From Pseudanabaena sp. PCC 6802 (GTDB taxonomy: Bacteria > Cyanobacteriota > Cyanobacteriia > Pseudanabaenales > Pseudanabaenaceae), in the NCBI RefSeq assembly GCF_000332175.1, contig NZ_KB235914.1, forward strand, positions 503,966-567,965: a DNA stretch of 64,000 nt. The letters are read 5' to 3'. Under the pieces are notes generated by a model. That model was not told the origin of the DNA. It ran no database searches and saw only the letters and a list, made by a program, of their open reading frames with translations. The position numbers were made by a program, and so were the translations under genes. Shown one piece after another: positions 46,475-56,015 of the stretch. The first letter of the stretch is position 1; the number at the start of each line of letters is the position of its first letter.

Positions 46475-47515
46475 ATGCGTAACATTGCAATTACCCAGGA
46501 AATATTGTTACTCATTTCCGAGCTTGACGAATTTAAGGGTACTTGGAAGGCACTTAATACCCTGGCTCCCGATCGATTGGCAGCATTGCGGAAAATCGCC
46601 ACGATTGAAAGCATTGGTTCCTCAACCCGCATTGAAGGAGCGCGGCTTTCCGATCGCGAGGTCAAAGATCTAATCGCAAATCTTGGACAACAGAGTCTTA
46701 TTTCCCGCGACGAGCAAGAAGTAGCTGGGTATGCTGAAGTTATGGACTTAGTCTTCTCAAGTTGGGAGTCCATTCCCTTCACAGAAAATTATATTAAACA
46801 AATTCACACGATACTGCTCAAGTATAGTTCAAAAGATGAGAGGCATCGAGGTGAGTATAAGAAATTCCCAAATAACGTTCAAGCCTTTGATGTAGATGGG
46901 AAAAGCCTTGGCGTTGTGTTTGAAACTGCTTCGCCATTCGACACCCCACAACAAATGTCTGAAATTGTGACCTGGACAGCCGAACAGTTTGTCTCGCGGG
47001 AGATCCATCTACTGCTCGCAATTGGTGTATTTGTGGTTGCGTTCTTGGCAATTCATCCTTTTCAGGACGGAAATGGGCGGCTCTCTCGAATTTTAACCGT
47101 ACTCCTGCTCCTGAAAGCAGGATATGCCTACGTTCCATATTCCTCGCTGGAAAGTATCATCGAAGAGAATAAAGATAGATATTACCTCGCGCTTCGTAAA
47201 ACCCAAGGAACGCTTAACCAGGATGAACCTGACTGGGAACCCTGGCTGCTCTTCTTTCTGCGCGCGCTCCAACGCCAGAAAGTGCGGTTGCAAACCAAAC
47301 TCGAAAGTGAAAGAATCATGGCTTCAACCCTACCGACTCTTTCGGTACGCATCCTCGAACTTGCAAAAGAACACGGTCGCGTCACGACTCAAGGTATCGA
47401 GAAGGCAACTGGTGAGAGCCGAAGTACAATTAAAGCGAGACTTAAGCAACTCACGGAGGATCGGCTACTGGTGCGCTATGGCAAGGGCAGATCTACATGG
47501 TACGGACTGAGTTAG
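46475..47515 (+). CDS. Fic-family AMP-transferase with winged-helix tail
   Basis: 346 residues. The catalytic motif HPFQDGNGRLSR (H-P-F-x-D-G-N-G-R-x-x-R, about residues 193-204) is complete. An N-terminal inhibitory helix carries SSTRIEG (about 50-56), the class II pattern in which a glutamate blocks ATP binding. The C-terminal 70 residues (LAKEHGRVTTQGIEKATGES and STIKARLKQLTEDRLLVRYG) are a winged helix. Targets are unknown; the protein should be auto-inhibited at rest. The start has three iteron-like repeats just upstream. The stop is 2 bp from the stop of the convergent DAHP synthase gene. Confidence 0.9.
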   Translation: MRNIAITQEILLLISELDEFKGTWKALNTLAPDRLAALRKIATIESIGSSTRIEGARLSDREVKDLIANLGQQSLISRDEQEVAGYAEVMDLVFSSWESIPFTENYIKQIHTILLKYSSKDERHRGEYKKFPNNVQAFDVDGKSLGVVFETASPFDTPQQMSEIVTWTAEQFVSREIHLLLAIGVFVVAFLAIHPFQDGNGRLSRILTVLLLLKAGYAYVPYSSLESIIEENKDRYYLALRKTQGTLNQDEPDWEPWLLFFLRALQRQKVRLQTKLESERIMASTLPTLSVRILELAKEHGRVTTQGIEKATGESRSTIKARLKQLTEDRLLVRYGKGRSTWYGLS

Positions 47516-47517
47516 GG

Positions 47518-48597
47518 CTATAAGGATACAGCATCAGCAAGGGTATGCAGCATATCCACGGTAGTAGCAAAGTCAACGCAGCCGTCTGTAATGCTTTGAC
47601 CGTAAACCAGTTTAGAGAGATCTTTAGGGATAGATTGCTTGCCAGCGACCAAATGACTCTCAATCATCACTCCCATCAGATATGGAGAACCCGCTGATAG
47701 CTCCTGGGCAATAGCTTGTAGTACTTCAGGTTGCTTGGTATAGTCTTTGTGGCTGTTGTCATGGCTGCAATCGACCATCAGACGAGGGCTGAGGCTGTGC
47801 TTCTTCAGTGCCTGAGCTGCTTTTTCAAGATGGACATCATCGTAGTTAGGGCCATGCTTGCCTCCACGTAAAACCAGATGGGTACTGGGATTGCCCGTAG
47901 TAGTGACAATACTGGCGAGACCTTCGGCGTTAATACCGAGAAAGTGATGTACCTGATTCGCTGCCAGCATGGCATTGATGGCGATCGTTAAGCCTCCGTC
48001 CGTACCATTTTTAAACCCGACCGGCATGGACAGCCCGGATGCCATTTCGCGGTGAGTTTGGCTTTCAGTTGTTCGCGCTCCGATCGCTGTCCAGGCAATC
48101 AGATCGGCAATAAACTGCGGAATAATTGGGTCGAGCAACTCCGTCGCGCTGGGCAGTCCTAAATGCGCTAAGTCCAGTAGGAGCTTGCGTGCGAGCTTGA
48201 GCCCGAGGTTGATATTATAGCTCCCATCGAGATAAGGATCGTTAATCAGACCTTTCCAACCGATCGTCGTGCGGGGTTTCTCGAAATACACCCGCATCAC
48301 GATTTCCAACTTGTCCTTTAACTGCTCGCGCAAAAAAGCTAGCTTTTCGCCATACTCATAAGCAGCCTTAACATCATGGATCGAGCATGGCCCCACGATT
48401 ACTAGCAGTCGTCGATCTCGACCGCTCAAGATATTACAGATGCGCTCTCTGGTTTCCGCAACTACAGTGGATGCGGCTTCAGTAATCGGCAACTCGTTTT
48501 TGAGCTTCGCCGGACTAGTAAGCGCTCTAGTTTCAACAACATGCAGGTCGTTGGTTTTATACATGCTTTTCTGGGCTGGAGATGTTAAGACTGACAA
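47518..48597 (-). CDS. aroF: DAHP synthase, class I (first step of the shikimate pathway)
   Basis: 359 residues. Joins phosphoenolpyruvate and erythrose-4-phosphate. Family motifs: LLVIVGPCSIHD with the metal-binding Cys, RVYFEKPRTTIGWKGLINDP, GARTTESQTHREMASG and PVGFKNGTDG, HLVLRGGKHGPNYD and VDCSHDNSHKDY. This is the AroF/G/H-type, usually inhibited by an aromatic amino acid; which one cannot be told here. Symbol given for the type, not the isozyme. It has a 306-bp upstream region shared with a divergent gene. Confidence 0.93.
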   Translation of the reverse strand: MSVLTSPAQKSMYKTNDLHVVETRALTSPAKLKNELPITEAASTVVAETRERICNILSGRDRRLLVIVGPCSIHDVKAAYEYGEKLAFLREQLKDKLEIVMRVYFEKPRTTIGWKGLINDPYLDGSYNINLGLKLARKLLLDLAHLGLPSATELLDPIIPQFIADLIAWTAIGARTTESQTHREMASGLSMPVGFKNGTDGGLTIAINAMLAANQVHHFLGINAEGLASIVTTTGNPSTHLVLRGGKHGPNYDDVHLEKAAQALKKHSLSPRLMVDCSHDNSHKDYTKQPEVLQAIAQELSAGSPYLMGVMIESHLVAGKQSIPKDLSKLVYGQSITDGCVDFATTVDMLHTLADAVSL

Positions 48598-48903
48598 GGC
48601 TCTTTTTAGTTATTAAATTGGATAAATGGACTGAAATTTTAGAAATATTTTTAAAATACTCAATGGCTTATCACCTAATAAATTCTACTTTAGTTAGCGC
48701 ACAAGGCTCACGCTAAGGGGTGATGATAGCAAAATGCGGACACTGTAAACTTATGTTAATTCTTTTTGACAAGAACCTCCTGGGTTGCGTCTCAAAGTAA
48801 TACAGGTAAGGCTTTGTCGATTGCAACTATTAGCCAATTCAAGTCAAGCTGCGATCGGCCCCGCAGGTTTTCACGGATTTTTAAAGATCTAATCTAAATT
48901 GTT
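48598..48903. other. Divergent promoter region, 306 bp
   Basis: Between the DAHP synthase start and the membrane fusion protein start. AT-rich at the left, mixed at the right. Both promoters must be here; no clear -10/-35 pair, riboswitch or repeat was found. Confidence 0.5.
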
Positions 48904-50187
48904 ATGGAGATTCCCCGCATTGGTAATATCGGTCGCAAGACTAACCCCTGGTTGTGGGGGTTACTCCTTGCTGGCATTGCGGGGACTAGCGCGATCGCCT
49001 ATCAGTCGCTCGTCCGCAATAATGAAAAACCAAATATCAGTAACTTGACCGTACCCGTGACAGTGGAAACTTTAAATGTCACGATCAAAGCCAGTGGTTC
49101 GGTCGTTCCGGTGCAGACTGTGAATGTCAGCCCGAAGGTATCCGGTCGCTTGCAGGAACTCTATGTGGAGCAGGGGGATACGGTTACTAAGGGACAGATG
49201 CTGGCACGGATGGACGACAGCAACATCCAGCCACAAATTATGCAGGCCAGGGCTAGTCTTGCGAGCGCCCAGGCAAATCTAGCCCGATTGCGCAACGGCA
49301 GCCGCCCTGAGGATATTGCTGCTGCGGAGGCTAGAGTGGAATCGGCCAGATCGCGCTCAGCACTGGCTAAAGAGAAAGTATCGAGGTATAGATCGCTCGC
49401 CGATCAAGGGGCAATTACCCGCGATCGCCTGGACGAGCTATTAGCAGACGAAACCGCAACTGCCGCCAATCTGCTAGAGCAGCAGCGCCAACTCGATCAG
49501 CTTAGAAATGGCAGTCGAGCAGAAGAAATTGCCCAGGCCGAGGCTCAGGTTCAGCAAGCGATCGCCAGCTTGCGAATTGTGGAAGTGCAGCAAGAAGATA
49601 CGATCGTGCGCGCGCCATTTGATGGCAAAGTCACGCAAAAGTTTACGAATGTCGGTTCGTTTGTTACACCCACAACTTCAGCTTCAACCACTAGCTCCGC
49701 TACCTCCACATCAATTGTGGCTGTCGCCAATGGCCTGGAAATCTTAGCCAAGGTGCCCGAAGTAGATATCAGTCAGATTCGAGTAGGGCAATTGGTGGAG
49801 ATTGTGGCCGATGCTTACCCTGACAAAGTATTCAAAGGGCGCGTGCGGCTGATCGCACCAGAGGCGATCGTCGAGCAAAATGTCACCTCATTCCAGGTAC
49901 GCATCACCTTAGAAACCGGAAAGGATAAGTTGCAGTCGGGTATGAATACCGATCTGAAGTTTGTGGGTGAGGTGCTAAAAAATACTCTAGTGGTGCCAAC
50001 TGTGGCGATCGTGACTGAGAATAATCAAACAGGACTGCTTTTGCCGGATGGGAACAACAAACCCAAATTCCACCCCGTCACGTTGGGTATCACGATTAAC
50101 GATCGCACTCAAATTCTCAAAGGCGTTAACTCCGGCGATCGCGTTTTCCTCACCCTCTCTGAAAACAAGAAACCCGGAAATAACTGA
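48904..50187 (+). CDS. Membrane fusion (HlyD/MacA-type) efflux adaptor
   Basis: 427 residues. One N-terminal transmembrane helix (WLWGLLLAGIAGTSAIAYQ, 17-35), the biotinyl-lipoyl half VNVSPKVSGRLQELYVEQGDTV, a long coiled-coil hairpin (about 110-235, with the repeated LRNGSRxE motif), the second lipoyl half DTIVRAPFDGKVTQKF, and beta-barrel and membrane-proximal domains. A Ser/Thr-rich insert (TSASTTSSATSTS) follows. It bridges an inner-membrane pump and an outer-membrane channel, as in DevBCA or MacAB. No pump gene is next to it, so the partner lies elsewhere. Confidence 0.88.
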   Translation: MEIPRIGNIGRKTNPWLWGLLLAGIAGTSAIAYQSLVRNNEKPNISNLTVPVTVETLNVTIKASGSVVPVQTVNVSPKVSGRLQELYVEQGDTVTKGQMLARMDDSNIQPQIMQARASLASAQANLARLRNGSRPEDIAAAEARVESARSRSALAKEKVSRYRSLADQGAITRDRLDELLADETATAANLLEQQRQLDQLRNGSRAEEIAQAEAQVQQAIASLRIVEVQQEDTIVRAPFDGKVTQKFTNVGSFVTPTTSASTTSSATSTSIVAVANGLEILAKVPEVDISQIRVGQLVEIVADAYPDKVFKGRVRLIAPEAIVEQNVTSFQVRITLETGKDKLQSGMNTDLKFVGEVLKNTLVVPTVAIVTENNQTGLLLPDGNNKPKFHPVTLGITINDRTQILKGVNSGDRVFLTLSENKKPGNN

Positions 50188-50260
50188 TCGGTCTGTCATG
50201 CTTGTATCTGTTTGGGAAAAGATAAGCTAAAATTTCTGAGATTCGGGACTTACGCAAAGC

Positions 50261-50355
50261 AGATCCCCTAACCCCCAACCCTTACGGGAAGGCAAAGCCT
50301 GGAAAAAGGGTGCTTTTGGCTTCTCCCCCTTAAAAAGGGGGGCTAGGGGGGATCT
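50261..50355. repeat. Dispersed inverted repeat
   Basis: AGATCCCCTAACCCCC at the left and GGCTAGGGGGGATCT at the right are inverted ends; inside is CCCCCTTAAAAAGGGGG. Elements of this look are very common in cyanobacterial genomes. It fills the gap between the adaptor and the HerA-like gene. Confidence 0.65.
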
Positions 50356-50431
50356 TGAGTTTTAGCATTCAATGCGTAATTCCTAGGATTATCGCTCGGA
50401 TTAACGATAGACAAAGCGAGGCAGAATTCAA

Positions 50432-52408
50432 ATGGCTACAATCATTGGTCGCGTTTTTGCCACGGAAAATATCCCCAGTACGCCCGATACTTTTAATTTC
50501 TGGACGGAACTAAATTCCCCAGTGGGAATCGGCACGATCGTGAAGGTTACAGTACCGCAGCCGTCCAAACGCAATTTTGGCAATGCCAATGCCACGCAGT
50601 GGGATATCTATGGCATCGTGGTAGAAGCGCACGGTTACACGGATTTAGTCTCGGCGCTCTACGATTACATCGGTGCCGATCGCAGCCCAGAATTGGCAGA
50701 TATCGCACCCACGCAAAGGCCGGAGATTCGAGCTTTTAAGGTAGCCGTCCTGCGCATGGAGCCGGAAGAACCCATGCAACCCGTTCCCATCGGCCCCGTG
50801 TACCTGGCGGAAGACGAGGACGTGCTGATGTCCATGCGCATGGATGAGTACGTGCATAAAGGCAGGGGAATTCCTGTAGGCGTATACGTCAAGGGAGGTG
50901 CCAATTCCCCCGTTTATCTCGATGCCGATTTCCTGTTGGGGCCAGAAGCGGCACATCTGAATATTACTGGCGTATCCGGCCTAGCCACGAAGACATCCTT
51001 AGTGGAATTTCTATTAAAAAGCATATTTACGCATTATTATCCCGATCGCAGCGATCGCAGCGTGGCAGCGGTATTTTTCAATGTCAAAGGCCCTGACCTC
51101 CTTTATTTAGATCTGGAGCCAGCCGAGTCTGGTCAGTTAAGCCCTGAAGAGATAGCGATCTACGATAAGTTGGAGATTCCTGCTACACCATTCGATCGCG
51201 TGCAGTACTACGCTCCCTATAAGCCTGACGGTTACAACCTGAATACACTCCGTACCCATCCCGATCTATTGCATAACGTCTCGCCACTGCAATGGGGGTT
51301 GACCGAGATTTTTGAATATACAGAGGTTTTACTCAATCGCGATGATGTTGATGCTAAGGCTGATGCCGTTTTGGCATTGATCGAAGAGAAGGTGATTCGC
51401 AAACCCGATCCTGCCTACACTCTGGGTGTCAAAGTTACTAATTTCCAGCGCCTCGAAGAGTGGTTTCGACAAGTAATTGAGGAAATGGAAAGCGACAATA
51501 AAAAAGAGTGGCACAGCCACCACATCGCGACATTGTATAAGGTGCGAAATCGCTTGCTTAACATCACTAATCGCTGTCGCGGTCTGGTTGGCAATGGCGA
51601 TGCCGTAAGCGATCTGCCGTGGGGCGAGTTTCGCAAAAATCACATCTACGTCGTGGATGTGGCAAACCTCGATCCTACCGCCCAGGATTTAGTATTTACG
51701 CGCATTGTCAGTAAAATTCGCGAATCCCTCGAACAAAACGATCTGGGCGTAGAACGTGCAATTATCTTCGTCGATGAGTTAAATAAATATGCCGCTTCCG
51801 ATAGCGGCGACACTTACCTGAAGCGCACTTTGCTGGATATTTCCGAGCGGGGCAGATATCTAGGCGAAGTCCTATTTTCGGCACAGCAGTTTAGATCGCA
51901 GGTACACAAGCGGGTTGTTGGTAACTGCGGCACGGGTTTGTACGGTCGTATGGATATGGACGAACTTGCTACGCCGGGCTACAGTAACCTCTCTGCGGCG
52001 GTTAAGACCAAGCTGTCGACTTTACCTAAGGGCGAGTTGATGGTGAGGCATCCCCACTTTACTCAACCTGTATTCGTGAAGTTCCCGCGTCCGTCGGTCA
52101 TGCGCGGTCAAGATGGGCGACAGCTCTATCCACCGCAAGTGGATATGGAGTTCCAAGAAGCAATGGTCTATCGCTTGCGGCAGTTGCAACGCCATCTATC
52201 ACCAGCCAAGATTAAAGATGCGATCGCGGGCTATGACGACGACATTGTTTTGCAGGTAGTGAACAAAATCGAACAGCAGCGACCGGAAGATATTCTCAGC
52301 TTCTGTAAAACCAATCTGCGTACTATTCCCACTCGCAGTAATGGAGCCAAGGTTAAGGTTGCCCCTCTCTACATACCAGATGAATCGGATGATGCCTATG
52401 GGGATTAA
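50432..52408 (+). CDS. HerA-like hexameric ATPase with HAS-barrel
   Basis: 658 residues. The N-terminal about 110 residues form the HAS-barrel (IIGRVFATENIPSTPDTFNFW). The ATPase domain begins near residue 160. Its Walker A is ITGVSGLATKTSLVEFL (about 178-194), in which the usual Gly before the Lys is Thr (G-L-A-T-K-T-S). Walker B is AIIFVDELNKY (about 448-458), and GLYGRMDMDEL follows as sensor/arginine region. HerA proteins translocate DNA, normally with the nuclease NurA; no NurA is next to it. Related cyanobacterial ATPases share the altered P-loop, to my knowledge, so it is probably active. Confidence 0.78.
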   Translation: MATIIGRVFATENIPSTPDTFNFWTELNSPVGIGTIVKVTVPQPSKRNFGNANATQWDIYGIVVEAHGYTDLVSALYDYIGADRSPELADIAPTQRPEIRAFKVAVLRMEPEEPMQPVPIGPVYLAEDEDVLMSMRMDEYVHKGRGIPVGVYVKGGANSPVYLDADFLLGPEAAHLNITGVSGLATKTSLVEFLLKSIFTHYYPDRSDRSVAAVFFNVKGPDLLYLDLEPAESGQLSPEEIAIYDKLEIPATPFDRVQYYAPYKPDGYNLNTLRTHPDLLHNVSPLQWGLTEIFEYTEVLLNRDDVDAKADAVLALIEEKVIRKPDPAYTLGVKVTNFQRLEEWFRQVIEEMESDNKKEWHSHHIATLYKVRNRLLNITNRCRGLVGNGDAVSDLPWGEFRKNHIYVVDVANLDPTAQDLVFTRIVSKIRESLEQNDLGVERAIIFVDELNKYAASDSGDTYLKRTLLDISERGRYLGEVLFSAQQFRSQVHKRVVGNCGTGLYGRMDMDELATPGYSNLSAAVKTKLSTLPKGELMVRHPHFTQPVFVKFPRPSVMRGQDGRQLYPPQVDMEFQEAMVYRLRQLQRHLSPAKIKDAIAGYDDDIVLQVVNKIEQQRPEDILSFCKTNLRTIPTRSNGAKVKVAPLYIPDESDDAYGD

Positions 52409-52415
52409 CGTGACT

Positions 52416-52616
52416 TCACCCATCCACAGCGTAGCCGGCGGCGGCGATCGCACCCTTAACCTCAGATTCGGCTTGCGTTGTAGTAATACTGACTAACTTA
52501 GTGGTCAGATCGGCCTGGATTGTAGCAGAGGCATCCAGCGCCTTTACTGCCTTGGTAATGGTATCCGCACAGGCGGAACAAGCCATAGAGGGAATTTTTA
52601 GCTCGATTGTTGACAT
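52416..52616 (-). CDS. Copper chaperone, Atx1/CopZ type
   Basis: 66 residues, a single heavy-metal-associated domain. PSMACSACADTITKAVKALD holds the metal site M-x-C-x-x-C. The fold beta-alpha-beta-beta-alpha-beta fits exactly, ending at AIAAAGYAVDG. In cyanobacteria this protein carries Cu(I) to the P-type ATPases that supply plastocyanin and cytochrome oxidase. The histidine seen in loop 5 of cyanobacterial Atx1 is not present here (a Tyr occupies the region GYAVDG). It converges on the HerA-like gene with a 7-bp gap. Confidence 0.92.
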   Translation of the reverse strand: MSTIELKIPSMACSACADTITKAVKALDASATIQADLTTKLVSITTTQAESEVKGAIAAAGYAVDG

Positions 52617-52710
52617 TTTAGTTTGTGCCCTTGTGGTTTAGTTTTTTGCAGGTGGTTGAAGCTTACAATAATTAAGGTTACGCAATAGTAATTTTACAAA
52701 ATGTTCGCAA

Positions 52711-53682
52711 ATGCCCGATCGTCAAATACTACTTGATTTTGAGAAACCTTTGGTAGAGCTAGAAAGTCGCATCGATCAAATTCGCTCTCTAGCTAAAGAT
52801 AATGGTGTTGATGTCGATCAACAGATCTATCAGCTCGAGCAACGTGCCGATCAACTGAGACAGGAGATCTTTAGCAGTCTGTCTCCCATGCAAAAAATGC
52901 AGATCGCACGCCATCCGCGCCGCCCCAGCACGCTCGACTACATTCAGACTATCACCGACGAATGGTTGGAGTTACACGGCGATCGCCGTGGTAACGACGA
53001 TCCAGCTATGGTGGGAGGTATCGCCAAGCTAGATGGCTACTCGGTCGTAGTTTTGGGGCACCAAAAAGGGCGCGACACCAAAGACAACGTTGCTCGCAAT
53101 TTTGGCATGGCTTCACCAGGAGGATATCGCAAGGCACTGCGCCTGATGGAACATGCCGATCGCTTTGGCCTACCAATTATTACCCTGATCGACACTCCAG
53201 GTGCATACCCCGGCGTATCGGCGGAGGAACTGGGACAAGGCGAAGCGATCGCCGCTAATCTCCGCAACTGTTTCGGCCTGCAAGTACCAATTATCTGCAC
53301 TGTGATCGGTGAAGGTGGATCTGGCGGTGCTTTGGGTATTGGCGTGGGCGATCATCTGATGATGTTCGAGCATTCTGTGTATACTGTAGCCACACCTGAA
53401 GCCTGCGCTGCTATTCTGTGGCGCGATGCGGCAAAAGCTCCTAAAGCGGCAGAGGCACTCAAGATTACTGCCGACGACCTCAAGCAATTAGGTATTATCG
53501 ATCAGGTCTTGGCCGAACCAAGAGGTGGCGCGCACCGATTGCCACTGGAAGCAGCAGCCACCCTCAAAGCAGCACTTATCAAAAACCTGGAGCAGATTAG
53601 TAAGATGAGTGTTAGAGATCGCCAGGAACGCCGCTATCAAAAGTTCCGCAAGATGGGTGTATTTCTCGAAGCAGATTTGTAG
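52711..53682 (+). CDS. accA: Acetyl-CoA carboxylase carboxyltransferase, alpha subunit
   Basis: 323 residues. Works with AccD to move CO2 from carboxybiotin to acetyl-CoA, the first step of fatty-acid synthesis. N-terminal helix [20 protein letters not shown], then [15 protein letters not shown], the oxyanion glycines [14 protein letters not shown] and [20 protein letters not shown], and [15 protein letters not shown], all diagnostic. The start ATG at 52711 gives the usual length. It is followed 21 bp later by a small membrane protein gene. Confidence 0.98.
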   Translation: MPDRQILLDFEKPLVELESRIDQIRSLAKDNGVDVDQQIYQLEQRADQLRQEIFSSLSPMQKMQIARHPRRPSTLDYIQTITDEWLELHGDRRGNDDPAMVGGIAKLDGYSVVVLGHQKGRDTKDNVARNFGMASPGGYRKALRLMEHADRFGLPIITLIDTPGAYPGVSAEELGQGEAIAANLRNCFGLQVPIICTVIGEGGSGGALGIGVGDHLMMFEHSVYTVATPEACAAILWRDAAKAPKAAEALKITADDLKQLGIIDQVLAEPRGGAHRLPLEAAATLKAALIKNLEQISKMSVRDRQERRYQKFRKMGVFLEADL

Positions 53683-53703
53683 GTAACCCTAGGAAACCCG
53701 ATT

Positions 53704-54306
53704 ATGTCAGAGCCTGGCATCGCCGAACTATTACGACAGGGCAATGCGATCGTGCTGGCTGCCTTAATTAATCGCCTCCTCTTACCCTACGCCATGACTG
53801 CTACGCTGGAGAAATGCGATCGCAGGTTGAACCTGTCGATCTCCTCCAGTCAAAGACTACCAGAGTTAGATTTTTCCATGCCAGATCGGCAGGGATTGGT
53901 GGCACTCGTGCAAAGATTGCTGCTGCGATTGAACGTGCAAGCGATCGACCGCGTGAACCTATCCTGGCAACTATCCAATGTAGTTCAGGATCTAGCTTTG
54001 CCAGATCGGAAATTCGATTGCTCTGAGTATGCTTGGAATGCTGAGTTTAATCTGGCTAACCCTGAAACTACAGCAAAAACCGATGATGAACGCAGTATCG
54101 AGCCTGCACCTGAGAATAGTAGGTTGGCTAAATGCGATCGCGATTTGCCCGCACCGACAGATAACTTTGGGAACCAGCTAGTACAATACGCGATCGCAAC
54201 TCTAATTATGGCTGGTCTATTTTTGGGCATTCATTTTGCCATCAATAATAACAAACCCGCCAAAAATAGCCCGAACTCTGCCCTTATGCGTGGAATAATA
54301 GCGTGA
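53704..54306 (+). CDS. Hypothetical protein with C-terminal transmembrane helix
   Basis: 200 residues. The N-terminal about 80 residues (IAELLRQGNAIVLAALINRLLLPYAM, then LVALVQRLLLRLNVQAIDRVNLSW) resemble a small domain that recurs in cyanobacterial proteins of unknown function, with the pattern A-x-L-I-N-R-x-L-x-P. A charged linker follows, and one transmembrane helix (ATLIMAGLFLGIHFAI) near 165-180. It is the coupling gene between accA and wecB: its stop overlaps the wecB GTG start (GTGA). Confidence 0.6.
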   Translation: MSEPGIAELLRQGNAIVLAALINRLLLPYAMTATLEKCDRRLNLSISSSQRLPELDFSMPDRQGLVALVQRLLLRLNVQAIDRVNLSWQLSNVVQDLALPDRKFDCSEYAWNAEFNLANPETTAKTDDERSIEPAPENSRLAKCDRDLPAPTDNFGNQLVQYAIATLIMAGLFLGIHFAINNNKPAKNSPNSALMRGIIA

Positions 54307-55412
54307 AACCCGGCTTAATTCATATTTGTGTCATTTTAGGAACTCGGCCTGAAGCCGTGAAGCTAGCTCCAGTTGTCTTGAGCTTGCGGCAAAGTCCTGC
54401 GTTTAAAACCACCCTCATCCTCACGGGTCAACACCGCGAGATGGTGCAACAGGTGATGGATTTATTCGCACTCAAAGCAGATTATGACCTAGCAATCATG
54501 CAGCCCAAGCAGTCGTTAACTCAGATTACCTGTGGCAGCTTGAGCGGCTTAGAGCAATTGTTCCAGGATCTCCACCCAGACATGATTTTAGTACAGGGCG
54601 ATACTACTACTGCATTTGCTGCGGCGTTAGCGGCTTTTTATCAGCGCATCCCCATCGGGCACGTAGAGGCAGGCTTGCGCACTGACGATTTATTTAATCC
54701 TTATCCCGAAGAAGCCAACCGCCGTCTCATTTCCCAAATTGCCCAGCTTCACTTTGCACCTACGATCGCCGCTGTCGAGAATCTCAAGCGCTCTGGCATT
54801 ACCGCTGGCATCCACAACACTGGTAATACGGTAATCGATGCCCTCCTGCACGTATCCGCCCAGTCACCCGCCTGCGACATTCCTGGTCTGGATTGGTCGG
54901 CTCATCGCGTTATCTTATCCACGGTACATCGACGCGAAAATTGGGGACAGCCCTTAGAAGACATTGCGAAAGCGTGGTTGCAGATCCTCGATCGCTTCCC
55001 CCATGTAGCCGTATTATTACCGTTGCACCTCAACCCCGTGGTGCGCGAGCCGTTGCAGGCAATTTTGGGCAGCCATCCCCGCATTTTCCTCACCGAACCT
55101 CTCTCCTACGGTCAACTTGTAGGGGCGATGCAACGTTGCTACCTCGTGATGACCGATTCCGGCGGCTTGCAGGAAGAGGCTCCCAGCCTGGGCAAGCCCG
55201 TCCTCGTATTGCGCAAAACCACCGAACGCCCCGAAGCGATCGCCGCTGGCACGGCTAAGTTAATCGGTACCGAAACCGCAGATATAGTGGCAGCAGCCAG
55301 TACTCTCTTGCAGGATGAAGCTGAATACAACCGCATGGCACAAATTGCCAATCCGTTTGGCGATGGCAAATCCTCCGAGCGCATTCTAGAAATCGTCAAG
55401 TCATATTTTTAG
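54303..55412 (+). CDS. wecB: UDP-GlcNAc 2-epimerase, non-hydrolysing
   Basis: 369 residues. Interconverts UDP-GlcNAc and UDP-ManNAc. GTRPEAVKLAPVV at the N-terminus, TGQHREMV, VQGDTTTAFAAALAAFYQRIPIGHVEAGLRT (the GDTTT and HVEAGLR motifs), PYPEEANRRL, and near the end DSGGLQEEAPSLGKPVLVLRKTTERPEA, all diagnostic. Start GTG at 54303 overlaps the upstream stop. ManNAc made here may feed the polysaccharide genes at the left of the window or cell-wall glycans. Confidence 0.96.
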   Translation: MKPGLIHICVILGTRPEAVKLAPVVLSLRQSPAFKTTLILTGQHREMVQQVMDLFALKADYDLAIMQPKQSLTQITCGSLSGLEQLFQDLHPDMILVQGDTTTAFAAALAAFYQRIPIGHVEAGLRTDDLFNPYPEEANRRLISQIAQLHFAPTIAAVENLKRSGITAGIHNTGNTVIDALLHVSAQSPACDIPGLDWSAHRVILSTVHRRENWGQPLEDIAKAWLQILDRFPHVAVLLPLHLNPVVREPLQAILGSHPRIFLTEPLSYGQLVGAMQRCYLVMTDSGGLQEEAPSLGKPVLVLRKTTERPEAIAAGTAKLIGTETADIVAAASTLLQDEAEYNRMAQIANPFGDGKSSERILEIVKSYF

Positions 55413-55424
55413 CTTGCTTCAACA

Positions 55425-55772
55425 ATGTCTATTCCTCCTGAAATTCTTGCGTTGGCTCAACAATTGACCGATGAACTAGATCGCATTGAACTGCAAGCCA
55501 ATAAAGGACTTGTCTTGGTAAGCCAATTTTTAGAGCGTTTTCCCGACGATGCAAGGCTGATTAGCCTGTCTGTTAGAGTAGGGAATGGCTTATTTTTTGT
55601 TGATGGCTTTAGAAATAGGATTGAGAGCATAATTGAGAGCGTATCTGACCCCAACGTATCAATCGAGGCTATTCAGTTGGCTGGTGAGGAGTTGTCAGAA
55701 TTTTGGGGAAGAACTCTAGAATGTAAGATAGTAGTAAATAGAGCTATGAATATATTGGAGAGCTTGCAATGA
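55425..55772 (+). CDS. Small helical protein of unknown function
   Basis: 115 residues, acidic and probably all-helical: ILALAQQLTDELDRIELQAN, VSQFLERFPDDARL, then a central LISLSVRVGNGLFFVDGFRNRIESII. I do not recognise a domain. It begins 13 bp after wecB and its stop overlaps the next start (ATGA), so it forms a pair with the coiled-coil protein behind it. Confidence 0.62.
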   Translation: MSIPPEILALAQQLTDELDRIELQANKGLVLVSQFLERFPDDARLISLSVRVGNGLFFVDGFRNRIESIIESVSDPNVSIEAIQLAGEELSEFWGRTLECKIVVNRAMNILESLQ

Positions 55773-55951
55773 CTCAGCCACAAATGACTAGGGAGCAGGA
55801 GGTTCTCTTGGATGAGGCTCTAAAATATGCCCAATTGTTCGAGCAACAGGCGAAAGAGCTATGGGAGCAGGGAGAAGCTTTTGCCCAAAGGTGGGAAAAA
55901 CGCCTGCGTGAAGCCGAAGCTGCTGCTGCACCTAATTCATCTATTGACTAA
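55769..55951 (+). CDS. Short coiled-coil protein paired with the preceding gene
   Basis: 60 residues, one long amphipathic helix (EQEVLLDEALKYAQLFEQQA, then KELWEQGEAFAQRWEKRLREAEAA) and a short tail. The start overlaps the previous stop by 4 bp. No function assigned; the pairing suggests a complex. Confidence 0.6.
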   Translation: MTQPQMTREQEVLLDEALKYAQLFEQQAKELWEQGEAFAQRWEKRLREAEAAAAPNSSID

Positions 55952-56015
55952 AGCGATTCAGTTAAACTCCCTCTTTGTTGAGCTATGCAAATATAAGGGT
56001 GCGATCGCTGGGTGG

